DNA of 64,000 nucleotides from an uncultured Bacilli bacterium. GTDB taxonomy: Bacteria > Bacillota_I > Bacilli_A > RFN20 > CAG-449. The position numbers were made by a program, and so were the translations under genes. The stretch covers positions 1 to 64,000 of the forward strand of contig CALVJL010000004.1 in assembly GCA_944332075.1 (NCBI GenBank). Reading direction: 5' to 3'. The notes beneath the pieces are model-generated. The model did not search any database, was not told the DNA's origin, and saw only the letters and a list, made by a program, of their open reading frames with translations. The number at the start of each line of letters is the position of its first letter. Positions within the stretch are counted from its first letter, which is position 1. Shown one piece after another: positions 35,861 to 45,884 of this stretch.

Positions 35861-36837
35861 TATTTTTCCTCATTATTTTTACTAATGTCTTTTTCTGTTT
35901 GCTTTTCTTTTTTACTAAATAATTTTAATTTAGGTTTTTCATGGCTTTTAAAGCCTTCTCCGCGAACATAACTAGCTTTATTAGAAAAAACAAAAGCATT
36001 TGGATCGACCTTAGCGATAATATCTTCCAAAATATAATATTCTTTAATATCGCAAACAACTTGCAGAATCGTGATATCTTTTTGAGAATATCCACCTTCT
36101 CCGCGTACTAAAGTTGATCCGCGATCTAGTTTTTTCAAAATAAACTGATTTAATTCCTCATATTTTTGAGAAATGATATTAACAACCACATTCTTTTCTG
36201 TATCAAATAGTTTATTGACCATGAAAGATGCAACAAAACTTGACATAATTCCCATTAAAGTTACATCGAAATCATTAACGAAAATTAATCCGAGGATAAT
36301 TATAGTTGTATCAATTAAAAGATATGGTATAGAAGCCTTGATGCCTGTATACTTCTGAACTGCCAAAGTAATAACATCAACTCCACCTGTGGAGCCTCCG
36401 CCGAGATAAGTTAACGCACACCCCGCTCCAACAAAAACACCACCGACTAATGCCGATATCAAATAATTAACTGTTGGCAAATCATTGGCTACAGTCTGAA
36501 GATTAAGCATTGTATTTTTTTGTAAAAAAGTACCTAGCATAAAGGCTAAAGGATAGACAATCGCGGAAATAATCGTTTTCACCGCAAATGCATTACCGAG
36601 CAATAACCAGCCGAGAATAAAGAAGCCCCAAGTTAAAACCGTAATCATCATATCAATTGACCATGAAGTAAAATGATTAATGATGATAGCAATTCCGGAA
36701 ACTCCTCCAGAAATAATATTATAAGGTGTTAAAAATATTCCTGTTCCCACGCCTAAAATAACTGAACCGAGAATAACCAACAAAATCTTTTTGATTTTTC
36801 TTTTTTGTTGAGAAGTTAATTTTAAGCGATTAGTCAT
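35860..36837 (-). CDS. YitT-family membrane protein
   Basis: The 325-residue protein has about five membrane helices in the DUF161 region (GIFLTPYNIISGGVSGIAII; GGGSTGGVDVITLAVQKYTG). A soluble C-terminal DUF2179 domain follows (YILEDIIAKVDPNAFVFSNK). The function is unknown; some members are linked to transport or sporulation. The start lies inside the end of prfB (8-base overlap) with a GAGGTG site, and the stop overlaps uvrB, so prfB-yitT-uvrB are coupled. Confidence 0.9.
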   Translation of the reverse strand: MTNRLKLTSQQKRKIKKILLVILGSVILGVGTGIFLTPYNIISGGVSGIAIIINHFTSWSIDMMITVLTWGFFILGWLLLGNAFAVKTIISAIVYPLAFMLGTFLQKNTMLNLQTVANDLPTVNYLISALVGGVFVGAGCALTYLGGGSTGGVDVITLAVQKYTGIKASIPYLLIDTTIIILGLIFVNDFDVTLMGIMSSFVASFMVNKLFDTEKNVVVNIISQKYEELNQFILKKLDRGSTLVRGEGGYSQKDITILQVVCDIKEYYILEDIIAKVDPNAFVFSNKASYVRGEGFKSHEKPKLKLFSKKEKQTEKDISKNNEEK

Positions 36838-37943
36838 TGTTTTTCACCTCATATGCTAAATATGCCTTAATAAATCCATCAATATTTCCGTCGAGAACAC
36901 CTTTTACATCACCTGTTTCATAATTAGTCCGATGATCTTTAACTAAGGTATACGGGCAGAAAACATAGGAACGGATTTGTGACCCCCATTCAATATTCTT
37001 TTGCTCACCTTGAAGTGACGAAATCTTATCTTTTCTTTCTTGTTCTTTTAAAAGATATAATCGGCTTTTAAGAATGTTCATCGCCGTTTCTCTATTTTGT
37101 ATTTGATTACGTTGATTTTGACAAGTTACTACAATACCTGTAGGTATATGTGTAATTCTAACTGCCGAATCAGTTTTATTAACATTTTGCCCACCGGCAC
37201 CAGATGAGCGATATGTATCGATACGTAAATCTTTTTCTTCAATTTGAATATCTATTTTATCGCTTAATTCTGGAGTTACTTCAACTGAAGCGAAGGAAGT
37301 ATGCCGCCTTTTAGAAGCATCAAATGGCGAAATTCTTACCAGGCGATGAACTCCGCTTTCACCTTTTAAATAACCATAAGCATCTTTGCCTTTAATTAAA
37401 AATGAAACACTTTTTAATCCGGCTTCTTCACCTTCAAGAGAAGAGATCATTTGAATTTTAAAATGGTGCTCTTCACAATATCTTACATACATCCGATAAA
37501 GCATTTCTGCCCAATCTTGAGATTCAGTTCCTCCAGCGCCTGAATGGATTTCCATGATGCAATTAGAATTATCGTATTCACCGCTTAAAAGGACTTCCAA
37601 AGAAAAATCAGTAAGTTCTTTTTCTAATTTATCGACATCAGAAATTAACGAAGAAAATATTTCTTCGTCAAATTCATCTTTAATTAACAAATAAGTTTCA
37701 TTTAAATCATTTATCGACTTGCTCAAAGATTGATAAGTATTAATCTTATCGTTGATTAAATTGAATTTATCAATCGTTTTTTGAGCAGCTCTTTGATTAC
37801 TCCAGAAATTATCTGAATTAATTTCTGCATTTAATTCTTCGCTTTGACTTTTTAATTTATCTAAGTCAAAGTGAATCACCTAACTCTTTCAAAACAACTG
37901 ATAAACTCTCCAATTTATTTCTAATTTCGAAGAGCTCAGCCAT
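36830..37943 (-). CDS. prfB: Peptide chain release factor 2, programmed +1 frameshift
   Basis: Translation starts at the ATG at 37943 and reads MAELFEIRNKLESL in the zero frame for 25 codons, to CTT followed by TGA (37868-37866). A +1 shift at CTTTGAC gives DLDKLKSQSEEL and the rest of RF2, to 36830. The main part has the stop-codon reading tripeptide region and the catalytic GGQ (SSGAGGQNVNKTDSAVR). RF2 releases peptides at UGA and UAA. The shift at codon 26 provides autoregulation by RF2 level. The ATG overlaps the secA stop (TAATG). Confidence 0.95.
37865..37871 (-). promoter_or_regulatory. prfB programmed frameshift site
   Basis: CTTTGAC on the minus strand is the classic slippery site, with UGA as the poor stop. 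An AGGTGA purine stretch a few bases upstream can act as the internal Shine-Dalgarno stimulator. Confidence 0.93.
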
Positions 37944-40444
37944 TACTTATTTTCCTCCGCGGCAGGTTTGTTTTCTGCTACTTTTTCTTCTGTTTTTTCA
38001 CCACTATTTTGAGCGACTGCTTCTTTCTGCGCCTCAACGCGTTCTTTAGCTTGCTCTGGTGTTTCTGTTCTTAATCTAACTTGCGCTCTAATTAAGCCAA
38101 GAGTAACTTCATCAGAGATAGTTTCAATCATTTCATTAAACATATCCCAACCTTCTTTAACATAATCTTGAAGAGGATTGGTTTGTGCGTAACTTCTTAA
38201 ATGGATACCTTCTCTTAATTTAGCCATTGAATCAATATGAGTTGTCCAGTTGCGATCAATTCTATTTAAAGCGACCATTTTTTCAACTTGATCAGCTGAA
38301 CCTTCTGGCCAAGTTTTTCTCTTTTGATTGTAGTAAGAAAGTAATAATTCAGCGATATCTTCGCTAGCTTCATCAATCGGAGCATCAGTATAACCTTCTT
38401 CGTTAAATGAACCAACTGGTAAGTATTTAGGTTCCAAAGTCGCTTTTAATTTCTTACCATCGAGATATTTTTCTCTTTCTTCGCCGGCTAAAGAAGAATT
38501 AATAATCTTTTTCGCGGTATTATGGAAATATTCGACAATTGTATCATAGATAGAATCTGAGAAAAGAACCTTATCTCTTTGCTCATACATGATTTTTCTT
38601 TGTTGTCTTAAAACATCATCATAATCCATTAATGACTTACGGGTATCAAAGTTTTGACCTTCAATTCTCTTTTGAGCATTAGTAACAAGATTAGTAACCA
38701 TCTTATTATCAAATCCTTCGTCACCAACTGATTTAAAGAAAGCCTGTAAAATATCAGAATTACCGAAACGTAACATTAATTCATCATCTTGGCAAACGAA
38801 GAAACGAGAATATCCTGGATCTCCTTGACGGCCAGAACGTCCTCTTAATTGGTTATCGATACGTCTAGCTTCATGTCTTTCGGTTCCGATAACACATAAT
38901 CCCGCTGCATGTTTAACTTCATCAGTGTCTTTAATATCACGAACTCCCGGCCCTAATTTAATATCGGTACCACGACCGGCCATATTAGTTGCGATGGTAA
39001 TTGCTCCCATTTGACCAGCCTGTTCAATAATATGTGCTTCTCTTTCGTGGTTTTTAGCGTTTAAAACTTCATGCTGTAAGCCTTCTTTATCAAGCATCTT
39101 AGATAACATTTCTGATTTTTCAACAGAAACAGTACCGACTAAGATAGGTTGACCAAGAGCATGTCTTTTCTTGATTTCTTCAAGGATAGCTTTATATTTT
39201 GCTTTTTCGCTGCCATAAACCATATCAGTATCGTCATAACGAATAACCGGTTTATTGGTTGGAATACAAACAACGTTCATATTATAAACTTTTTGGAATT
39301 CTTCTTCCTCGGTTTTTGCTGTACCAGTCATTCCGCCGATTTTATCATAAAGTCCGAAGAAATTTTGATAAGTAATTGTCGCCATAGTGATGGTTTCTTG
39401 TTTAATCTTGACGTTTTCTTTTGCTTGGATTGCTTGCTGTAAACCATCAGAATATTCTCTTCCTTTTAAAACACGTCCAGTGAATTGGTCAATTAAGTGA
39501 ATTTCTCCATCAGCGACCATATATTCAACATTTCTCTTCATTACATAGTTTGCTTTTAAAGCTTGAGTAATTCTATGAACTAAATCTTGGTTAGCAGGAT
39601 TTGAAGAGTCATAGATATTTTTAACATTGAAGGCTCTTTCGGCTGCATCAACACCTGAATCTGTTAATGAGCAAGTCTTTGTTTTGATATCAATTGTGAA
39701 ATCTTTATCTTTTCTTAAAGATTTAACAAAGCGGTCAGCAAAAATATATGTGGATGCCGAAGCTCTTTCACCACCAGAAATAATTAATGGTGTTCTCGAT
39801 TCATCAATTAAAATAGAGTCTGCTTCATCGACGATTGCATAATGAAGTCCGCGAAGAACTCTTCTATCAACAGTTTGGGCCATATTATCACGAAGATAAT
39901 CAAAGCCTAATTCTGAGTTTGTCGTATAAGTGATATCTGCTAAATAAGCTTGCTTTTTAGCTTGAGTATCTTTTTCTCTTAAATTAACGTCTACGGTTAA
40001 TCCTAAGAAGCGGAAAACTTGTCCCATTAATTCACAGTCACGAGAAGCGAGGTATTCGTTAACGGTGACTACGTGGACACCTTTACCTTCAAGAGCATTA
40101 AGGTAAACTGGCATGGTTTCTGTTAAGGTCTTACCTTCACCAGTCTTCATTTCAGCGACATCACCTTGATTAAGGACAATTGCACCTTCAATTTGAACGA
40201 AGAAAGGAAATTCTCCTCTAACTCTTCTGTCAGCTTCTCTAACAACTGCATAAGCCTCAGGTAAAATATCATCCAACGTTTTTCCATTAGCTAATAATTC
40301 CTTAAAATATGGTGTTTTGTTTTTTAATTCTTCATCGCTTAATTTAGCCATTTCATCTTCATATGAAACAACTTGATCAGCAATGCGTTTAATCTTTTTT
40401 AATCTTCTTTCGTCGATGCGTAATAATTTATCAATAAAACTCAT
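37943..40444 (-). CDS. secA: Preprotein translocase ATPase SecA
   Basis: This 833-residue protein has Walker A EMKTGEGKTLT, DEAD-type motif VDEADSILIDESRTPLI, helicase motif VI QLRGRSGRQGDPG, and the helical scaffold domain. SecA drives export of the lipoproteins and other Sec substrates through SecYEG. The C-terminal tail is Glu/Lys/Ala-rich and lacks the Cys-rich zinc-binding SecB site, as in many Gram-positives. It is coupled to prfB, the usual secA-prfB order of Firmicutes. Confidence 0.98.
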   Translation of the reverse strand: MSFIDKLLRIDERRLKKIKRIADQVVSYEDEMAKLSDEELKNKTPYFKELLANGKTLDDILPEAYAVVREADRRVRGEFPFFVQIEGAIVLNQGDVAEMKTGEGKTLTETMPVYLNALEGKGVHVVTVNEYLASRDCELMGQVFRFLGLTVDVNLREKDTQAKKQAYLADITYTTNSELGFDYLRDNMAQTVDRRVLRGLHYAIVDEADSILIDESRTPLIISGGERASASTYIFADRFVKSLRKDKDFTIDIKTKTCSLTDSGVDAAERAFNVKNIYDSSNPANQDLVHRITQALKANYVMKRNVEYMVADGEIHLIDQFTGRVLKGREYSDGLQQAIQAKENVKIKQETITMATITYQNFFGLYDKIGGMTGTAKTEEEEFQKVYNMNVVCIPTNKPVIRYDDTDMVYGSEKAKYKAILEEIKKRHALGQPILVGTVSVEKSEMLSKMLDKEGLQHEVLNAKNHEREAHIIEQAGQMGAITIATNMAGRGTDIKLGPGVRDIKDTDEVKHAAGLCVIGTERHEARRIDNQLRGRSGRQGDPGYSRFFVCQDDELMLRFGNSDILQAFFKSVGDEGFDNKMVTNLVTNAQKRIEGQNFDTRKSLMDYDDVLRQQRKIMYEQRDKVLFSDSIYDTIVEYFHNTAKKIINSSLAGEEREKYLDGKKLKATLEPKYLPVGSFNEEGYTDAPIDEASEDIAELLLSYYNQKRKTWPEGSADQVEKMVALNRIDRNWTTHIDSMAKLREGIHLRSYAQTNPLQDYVKEGWDMFNEMIETISDEVTLGLIRAQVRLRTETPEQAKERVEAQKEAVAQNSGEKTEEKVAENKPAAEENK

Positions 40445-40580
40445 TTATTTTGGCATCCTTTCTATACACACTTATTTATTATATATAAATAAAACTCATC
40501 TTAAAAGCATATTGAAGATGGTTAAAAATTTTATCGTCTTTTTTTACGATATCTTAGGTTTTAAAATAACTAATTTTTCT

Positions 40581-40612
40581 ATAAAAAATGGTTAGAAATT
40601 AATTCTAACCAT
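40581..40612 (-). terminator. Terminator of the lipase-like gene
   Basis: ATGGTTAGAA/TTCTAACCAT is a 10-bp stem followed on the minus strand by a T-run. Confidence 0.8.
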
Positions 40613-40618
40613 ATGATT

Positions 40619-41518
40619 TTATTTCAAATAAAAGTCGATAATATCAGAAAAAACATCCTCTTTATTATCTTCGTTAAGTATTTCATGTCTCATATGTGCG
40701 AAACGATGAATTTCAACATCGTATCCGAGTTTTCTTAAAAAATCTACAGACTTATCTGTTCCTTTTTTAAATCCCGTGCATGGATCATCCTCACCGACAA
40801 AAGCAGCTATTTTTAGATTCTTATTTTTAACCTGATATTTTCTTTTTTTATCCATGTTCGCGGTGAGTTTTATTAAATCTCTATACCCAGCATTCGTAAA
40901 AGAAAAACCGCATAAAGGATCTAGCAAGTATGTTTGGATGTTAGACGGATTATAAGACAGCCAATCTAGCTTAGTTTTTGGTGATGTAACCTTTTTATTA
41001 AAGCCTCCGGTAGTCATTTTTTTCAAAAAGTGTCCATGGGTTTTGGCCCCTTTAATTAGACAAATTAGATTTGCTAAAGGAACACCGAAATACGCGGCTT
41101 TTTGATGGAAAGGTAATCCGGATAAAATGACCTTCTGATATTTATCATCATTGGTTTGCAAAACATTTCTGCAAGTAATTGTGCCCATTGAATGAGCGAA
41201 AATATAGACCGGTATCCCCGGATATGTTTTTTGAATGTACTCAGTTATTTGTTTTTGATCATCAATTAAATTCTGCGCGCCATTTTTATATCCAAAGAAT
41301 CCTAAATCTTCTTTAGGGCAATTTTCACCATGTCCGCGCATATCGCTAGTAACTACGCTCATGCCAGCTAAATTTAATTTTTCCGCCAGCTCTTTATATC
41401 TTCCTTGATGTTCTTCCATCCCATGCATTACTTGAACAATAGCTACTGGATTAGTGATTTCATAAACATTTAGGCAAAGAGAGACATTTTCTCTTCCCTT
41501 CAAAATTATTTGTTTCAT
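40619..41518 (-). CDS. Alpha/beta hydrolase, monoacylglycerol-lipase-like
   Basis: The 299-residue protein has an alpha/beta-hydrolase fold. It shows the oxyanion region VQVMHGMEEHQGRY, the lid-entry motif DMRGHGEN, the nucleophile elbow FAHSMGT (GxSxG with Ala in the first place), Asp in FVGEDDPCTGF and His in FAHMRHEIL. The family (serine aminopeptidase S33 / lysophospholipase PldB) cleaves mono- or lysolipids. No signal peptide is present, so it should act in the cytoplasm. A GAGGAG site precedes the ATG. Confidence 0.88.
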   Translation of the reverse strand: MKQIILKGRENVSLCLNVYEITNPVAIVQVMHGMEEHQGRYKELAEKLNLAGMSVVTSDMRGHGENCPKEDLGFFGYKNGAQNLIDDQKQITEYIQKTYPGIPVYIFAHSMGTITCRNVLQTNDDKYQKVILSGLPFHQKAAYFGVPLANLICLIKGAKTHGHFLKKMTTGGFNKKVTSPKTKLDWLSYNPSNIQTYLLDPLCGFSFTNAGYRDLIKLTANMDKKRKYQVKNKNLKIAAFVGEDDPCTGFKKGTDKSVDFLRKLGYDVEIHRFAHMRHEILNEDNKEDVFSDIIDFYLK

Positions 41519-41544
41519 ATCTACTCCTCAAATATCTAAATCAA

Positions 41545-43347
41545 TTATAGCACAGTTTTTTGATTTGATTCGTATTGTAAAAGATAAAGTTTATAGTAAT
41601 AGCCTTTCTTTTTTAATAATTCTTGATGATTTCCTTGTTCAACGATTTCACCATGCATTAAACAGATGATATTATCCGCGTGCTGGATAGTTGAGAGTCG
41701 GTGAGCCACTATTAGCATCGTACCTATCGTTTTCATTTTATTTAGAGAATCTTGAATTAATCTTTCTGTTTCAGTGTCAATATTTGCCGTTGCTTCATCA
41801 AGTATCAATATTTCTGGTTTACGGATAATTGTTCGCGCAAAAGATATTAACTGTCTTTGACCAGACGAAAAATTACTGCCATTTTCTGAAACTTCAGTAT
41901 TTAATCCGTCCTTTAAATGTGAAATAAATTGATCAGCATTGACGTATTTTATTGCCCTATTAACTTCTTCATCAGTAATCGTTTCATCGCGTAAAACTAT
42001 ATTATCTTTTACTGTCCCAGAGAACATAAAAACATCTTGAAGCATCTGGCCAATTTTTCTTCTCAAAATATTTAAAGGTATATCCTTTATATCGATATCA
42101 TCAATAAGAATCTGACCTTTTTGAATATCATAATTTCTGACAATTAAAGAAAGAATCGTCGTCTTACCGGCACCAGTTGCTCCAACAAAAGCTACTGTTT
42201 GATGCGGTTTAACAACAAACGAGACATCTTTAAGTATCCATTCTTCATCTTTATAAGCAAAATAAACATGTTTAAATTCTATTTTTCCATTAAAATGTTC
42301 AATTTCTTTTTTTCCTTCATCAACAATTGTTGAGTCCATATCGAGTATATTAAATATTCTACCCGATGAAACTATTCCAGCTTGTAACTTATCAAATTGC
42401 TCTGCAATATTTTGAATCGGTCCAAAAAACGAATCTGTAAATTGGTAATAAGTTGTTAATCTGCCAAACGTAAATAGTGAGCCAAAGAAAACTCTTCCAT
42501 CGACAACCATTTTAAATCCTAAGAAAAAAACTAATGCTAACGCTAAATAGTAAAGTAAAGTGATGGTTGGGCGATAAACAGCAAAAACAAACATAACAAA
42601 TTTATTTGCTTTAACAAGTTTGCGATTACCATTTTCGAATTCTTGATACTTTCTTTGTTCTTGATTAAATATCTGAATAATTTTCATTCCATTGAGATTT
42701 TCAGATAAAAATGTATTCAAGTTTGATACTTCTTTTCTTTCGTTAGAAAAAGCTTTTTGGGAATAATGACGATACATAAGCGTCACAAAAATAATTAATG
42801 CAATAAAAATTAACATATACAAAGTGATTAAAGGATTTACATAGATCATAAATGCAAAAAATCCAATAATCATCAAAATGTATTTAAGAAGATTTACCAA
42901 AACGTTTGTATATAGTTCGTTTAAAGCATTGGTATCACTATTAACCCTTGTAACTAATCTTCCAATTGGAATATTGCTTAATTGGTCATGAGAAAACGAT
43001 TCAATTTTTTCAAAAACTGCCTGACGTAAAGTAAATACCACTTCTTGTCCCGCTTTTTGAATAACCATTACTTCATAGTATGTTAAAACAACATTAGCGA
43101 TAATGACTAATAGATAAGATCCACAAAAAAGACAAATATAGATTATTGATTGAGTAGCTAAATTTTCTACCTTCAAAACATCCATATATGATCCAACAAT
43201 AAATGGAATTAAAATGTTGAGAATAACATTAATAACAATCAACAAAAAGCCTAATATAAATTTTCCTTTAACCGGCGAAATATACTTAAAAGTTCTTTTT
43301 ATAATATCTAAATCGCTATAATGTTTTGTCAAAGTGATATCAACCAT
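41545..43347 (-). CDS. ABC exporter half-transporter B (catalytic site intact)
   Basis: The roughly 600-residue protein has a six-helix membrane domain and an ATPase domain with Walker A GATGAGKTT, signature FSSGQRQ (non-canonical) and Walker B ILILDEATANID with the catalytic Glu. It pairs with the upstream half-transporter as an exporter of the LmrCD/BmrCD/TM287-288 type, for drugs or lipids. The ATG at 43347 is chosen for the AGGCGGTG site upstream and lies inside the end of the partner gene. Confidence 0.92.
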   Translation of the reverse strand: MVDITLTKHYSDLDIIKRTFKYISPVKGKFILGFLLIVINVILNILIPFIVGSYMDVLKVENLATQSIIYICLFCGSYLLVIIANVVLTYYEVMVIQKAGQEVVFTLRQAVFEKIESFSHDQLSNIPIGRLVTRVNSDTNALNELYTNVLVNLLKYILMIIGFFAFMIYVNPLITLYMLIFIALIIFVTLMYRHYSQKAFSNERKEVSNLNTFLSENLNGMKIIQIFNQEQRKYQEFENGNRKLVKANKFVMFVFAVYRPTITLLYYLALALVFFLGFKMVVDGRVFFGSLFTFGRLTTYYQFTDSFFGPIQNIAEQFDKLQAGIVSSGRIFNILDMDSTIVDEGKKEIEHFNGKIEFKHVYFAYKDEEWILKDVSFVVKPHQTVAFVGATGAGKTTILSLIVRNYDIQKGQILIDDIDIKDIPLNILRRKIGQMLQDVFMFSGTVKDNIVLRDETITDEEVNRAIKYVNADQFISHLKDGLNTEVSENGSNFSSGQRQLISFARTIIRKPEILILDEATANIDTETERLIQDSLNKMKTIGTMLIVAHRLSTIQHADNIICLMHGEIVEQGNHQELLKKKGYYYKLYLLQYESNQKTVL

Positions 43348-45112
43348 GATAATCACCGCCTTCTAATTCATTCTCTAGTGATTGAAGTCTAACCATATTG
43401 CTATATGTAGGAGAATTTTGCATTAAATATTCATGTGTACCATATGACTCTAAACATCCATTGTTTAAAACAATAATTTTATCTAAATGTTCAACCGTAG
43501 AAACACGAGATGCAACGACAATCGTTGTCATGCCTTTTCTTTTTTCACGTAAATTAGATAATATTTTTTCCTCTGTTTTAACATCAACAGCTGAAACTGA
43601 ATCATCAAGCACCATTATTGGACTTTTTTTAATATACGCTCTAGCGATAGCTATTCTTTGCTTTTGTCCGCCGGATAAAGTAACTCCGCGCTCACCGACA
43701 AGAGTTCGATATCCTTCAACAAAATCAACAATATTACTATGTACATCAGCGAATTCAGCTGCCTCAATTGCTTCTTCATCACTTAAATCCGTATTATTGA
43801 AGCATATATTATCTTTAATTGTGGTTGAGAATAAAAAGCTCTCTTGAGGAACATAAGCAACATTGTCGCGTAGCTGCCTTAAAGGAATTGTCATAATATC
43901 TTGGCCATCTATAAAAATTTCACCGCGGTTATAATTATCTAATCGAAGCAATACTGAAGCTAATGTTGATTTTCCAGATCCAATTTTGCCAACTATTCCA
44001 ACTCTTTCTCCAGCCTCAATAGTCAGGGAAATATCGTGCAAAGCTTCTTCACCATCGCTATATTTATAAGAAAAATGTCGAAATTCAATTTGACCTTTTA
44101 TTTCTGGTAAAAAGCTAACTTCGCCATCTTTAACATCTTCGTCTGCATCGAGTAGAGCAGTTATTCTTTTCAAAGATGTCTTCGCACGAGAACGTAACGC
44201 AATTATTTGTCCTAAAGCAATCATCGGCCAAATAATCGTATTGAAATAACCATTAAACTCAAATAAATCCGCTCTAGAAAATTTTATATTCCAAGTTCCA
44301 GTAAATGTATAATAAATAAATAATCCACCAATAAAGAGGGCAATTACAATCATCCCTTGAATCAATAAAGAAATCAAAGTGTCTAACATTGCCGAAAATC
44401 TTACAAGTGAGATATCTTTATTTTTAGTATTTAAATTAACTTTTTTAAAAGCCTTAGCCTCAGCTATTTCTCTAACAAAAGCTTTGATTACCCGCAACCC
44501 GGTAAACATTTCCTGTGTATAATCCGACATTCTTTCAAATGCATTTTGTCTCTGCAAGAAAATTTCTTCAATTTTCTTATCAATAAAGTATGCAGAAATG
44601 CAAAGAACTGCTAAAGGAATAAGACAAATTAGAGTCAAAATTACATTTACCTGGAACATTTTTATCAATGTGAGTATTGATAAAAAGAAAGCGTCAACCA
44701 GCATGACTGTACCCCAACCAAATGACTGATTTATCGTGTCCAAATCATTTGTATAATAGGACATAATTCCGCCAACTTTATTATTTTTATAGTAATTTTG
44801 CGATAGTTTTTCATTTTTCGAAAACATTTCTAAGCGTAAATCCGATTGGATATTAATCGCTCCAGACAATATAAAAGTTCTCCAAATAAATCTGCCAATT
44901 AACATGCCAAAAGCGATTAATACAATATAAATGCAATTTGTTGTTAGATATTGAGTAGTCAATGTACCATCATCATAACTTCTAGTAATATTAGCGATTA
45001 CTTCAGGAACAAAAAGTTGAATAACGTTAACAAATGCCAAAAAGATGATCCCAATAAAAAAATGAAAGAAATATTTTTTATAAAAACGGTTAATGTATTT
45101 ACCAAAAATCAT
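43340..45112 (-). CDS. ABC exporter half-transporter A (degenerate catalytic site)
   Basis: The 590-residue protein has six membrane helices and an ATPase domain with Walker A GKIGSGKST, canonical signature LSGGQKQR and Walker B IMVLDDSVSAVD, where Asp replaces the catalytic Glu. Its signature completes the active site of the partner, while its own Walker B site is weak. This is the asymmetric pattern of heterodimeric exporters. It overlaps the partner gene by eight bases. A GAGGTGAGAG site precedes the ATG. Confidence 0.92.
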   Translation of the reverse strand: MIFGKYINRFYKKYFFHFFIGIIFLAFVNVIQLFVPEVIANITRSYDDGTLTTQYLTTNCIYIVLIAFGMLIGRFIWRTFILSGAINIQSDLRLEMFSKNEKLSQNYYKNNKVGGIMSYYTNDLDTINQSFGWGTVMLVDAFFLSILTLIKMFQVNVILTLICLIPLAVLCISAYFIDKKIEEIFLQRQNAFERMSDYTQEMFTGLRVIKAFVREIAEAKAFKKVNLNTKNKDISLVRFSAMLDTLISLLIQGMIVIALFIGGLFIYYTFTGTWNIKFSRADLFEFNGYFNTIIWPMIALGQIIALRSRAKTSLKRITALLDADEDVKDGEVSFLPEIKGQIEFRHFSYKYSDGEEALHDISLTIEAGERVGIVGKIGSGKSTLASVLLRLDNYNRGEIFIDGQDIMTIPLRQLRDNVAYVPQESFLFSTTIKDNICFNNTDLSDEEAIEAAEFADVHSNIVDFVEGYRTLVGERGVTLSGGQKQRIAIARAYIKKSPIMVLDDSVSAVDVKTEEKILSNLREKRKGMTTIVVASRVSTVEHLDKIIVLNNGCLESYGTHEYLMQNSPTYSNMVRLQSLENELEGGDYHG

Positions 45113-45173
45113 TCTCTCACCTCAATTATTATTAATACTATCTAAATAATATTTACTAGTAAAGATAAAGAGA

Positions 45174-45884
45174 TTAATTTTCTTTTTGCTTCAGCAAGGT
45201 ATGAGACATTGCTAAAAATTTTAATTTCTTTGTAGGTAGAGATTTAAGCAAATTTAAACAGCTATGTATAGTTGAGCCTGTTGTTATAACGTCGTCGATT
45301 AAACAAACTTTTTTATTAGCTAAATATTTAGCCTTTTCTGTAAGAACAAAAACATCTGAATTTTTTTCCCTACTTGCTTTATCAAGATTGGCTTGTTTGA
45401 CGTCTTTAACTTTTTTTAAAGCGCTAATGTAAGTAAAATTATGACTTTTAAGCATCTCTTCGACATGATTAAACCCTCGTTCTTCATCACTATTTTCATA
45501 AGATGGCACAGGGACGAAAATATAGCCGTGAAAATAAACTTTTATTAATATTTTTTGATAAGAAAAAAAGATTGGAGCTAATGGCAAATCATAACATCCT
45601 TTAAACTGATAGAGAAGGGATTGAATTTTATCATTATAGTCATAAAAATAATATCCTTTAATTCCATTAATTAGAATTTTTTCTAATTTTGGATTCATTT
45701 CTTTATAGCATCTTTGACATAAAGAAAGAGGAAAACAAAAAATAGAAGAAAATGTATTAAATGGTATGGTTTTTCCGCATATTTTACAATAAGGTTTGGT
45801 TATATTTTTTGATTTCTGCAATAGCTTTTTCCATTTCTGATGTAACAAACTGACAAAGAAAAACAACTTTTCCATCATAGGCAT
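45174..45884 (-). CDS. comFC: ComFC-type phosphoribosyltransferase-like protein
   Basis: The protein has a Cys4 zinc knuckle (YCKICGKTIPF ... SLCQRCYKE) and a C-terminal phosphoribosyltransferase domain with the PRPP loop VCLIDDVITTGSTIHS. ComFC is needed for DNA uptake in competent Bacilli and binds ComFA. The start at 45884 would overlap comFA by about 100 bases, and B. subtilis ComFC begins only a few residues before its first CxxC. A TTG near 45827 is a likelier start, but I cannot settle it. Confidence 0.85.
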   Translation of the reverse strand: MPMMEKLFFFVSLLHQKWKKLLQKSKNITKPYCKICGKTIPFNTFSSIFCFPLSLCQRCYKEMNPKLEKILINGIKGYYFYDYNDKIQSLLYQFKGCYDLPLAPIFFSYQKILIKVYFHGYIFVPVPSYENSDEERGFNHVEEMLKSHNFTYISALKKVKDVKQANLDKASREKNSDVFVLTEKAKYLANKKVCLIDDVITTGSTIHSCLNLLKSLPTKKLKFLAMSHTLLKQKEN

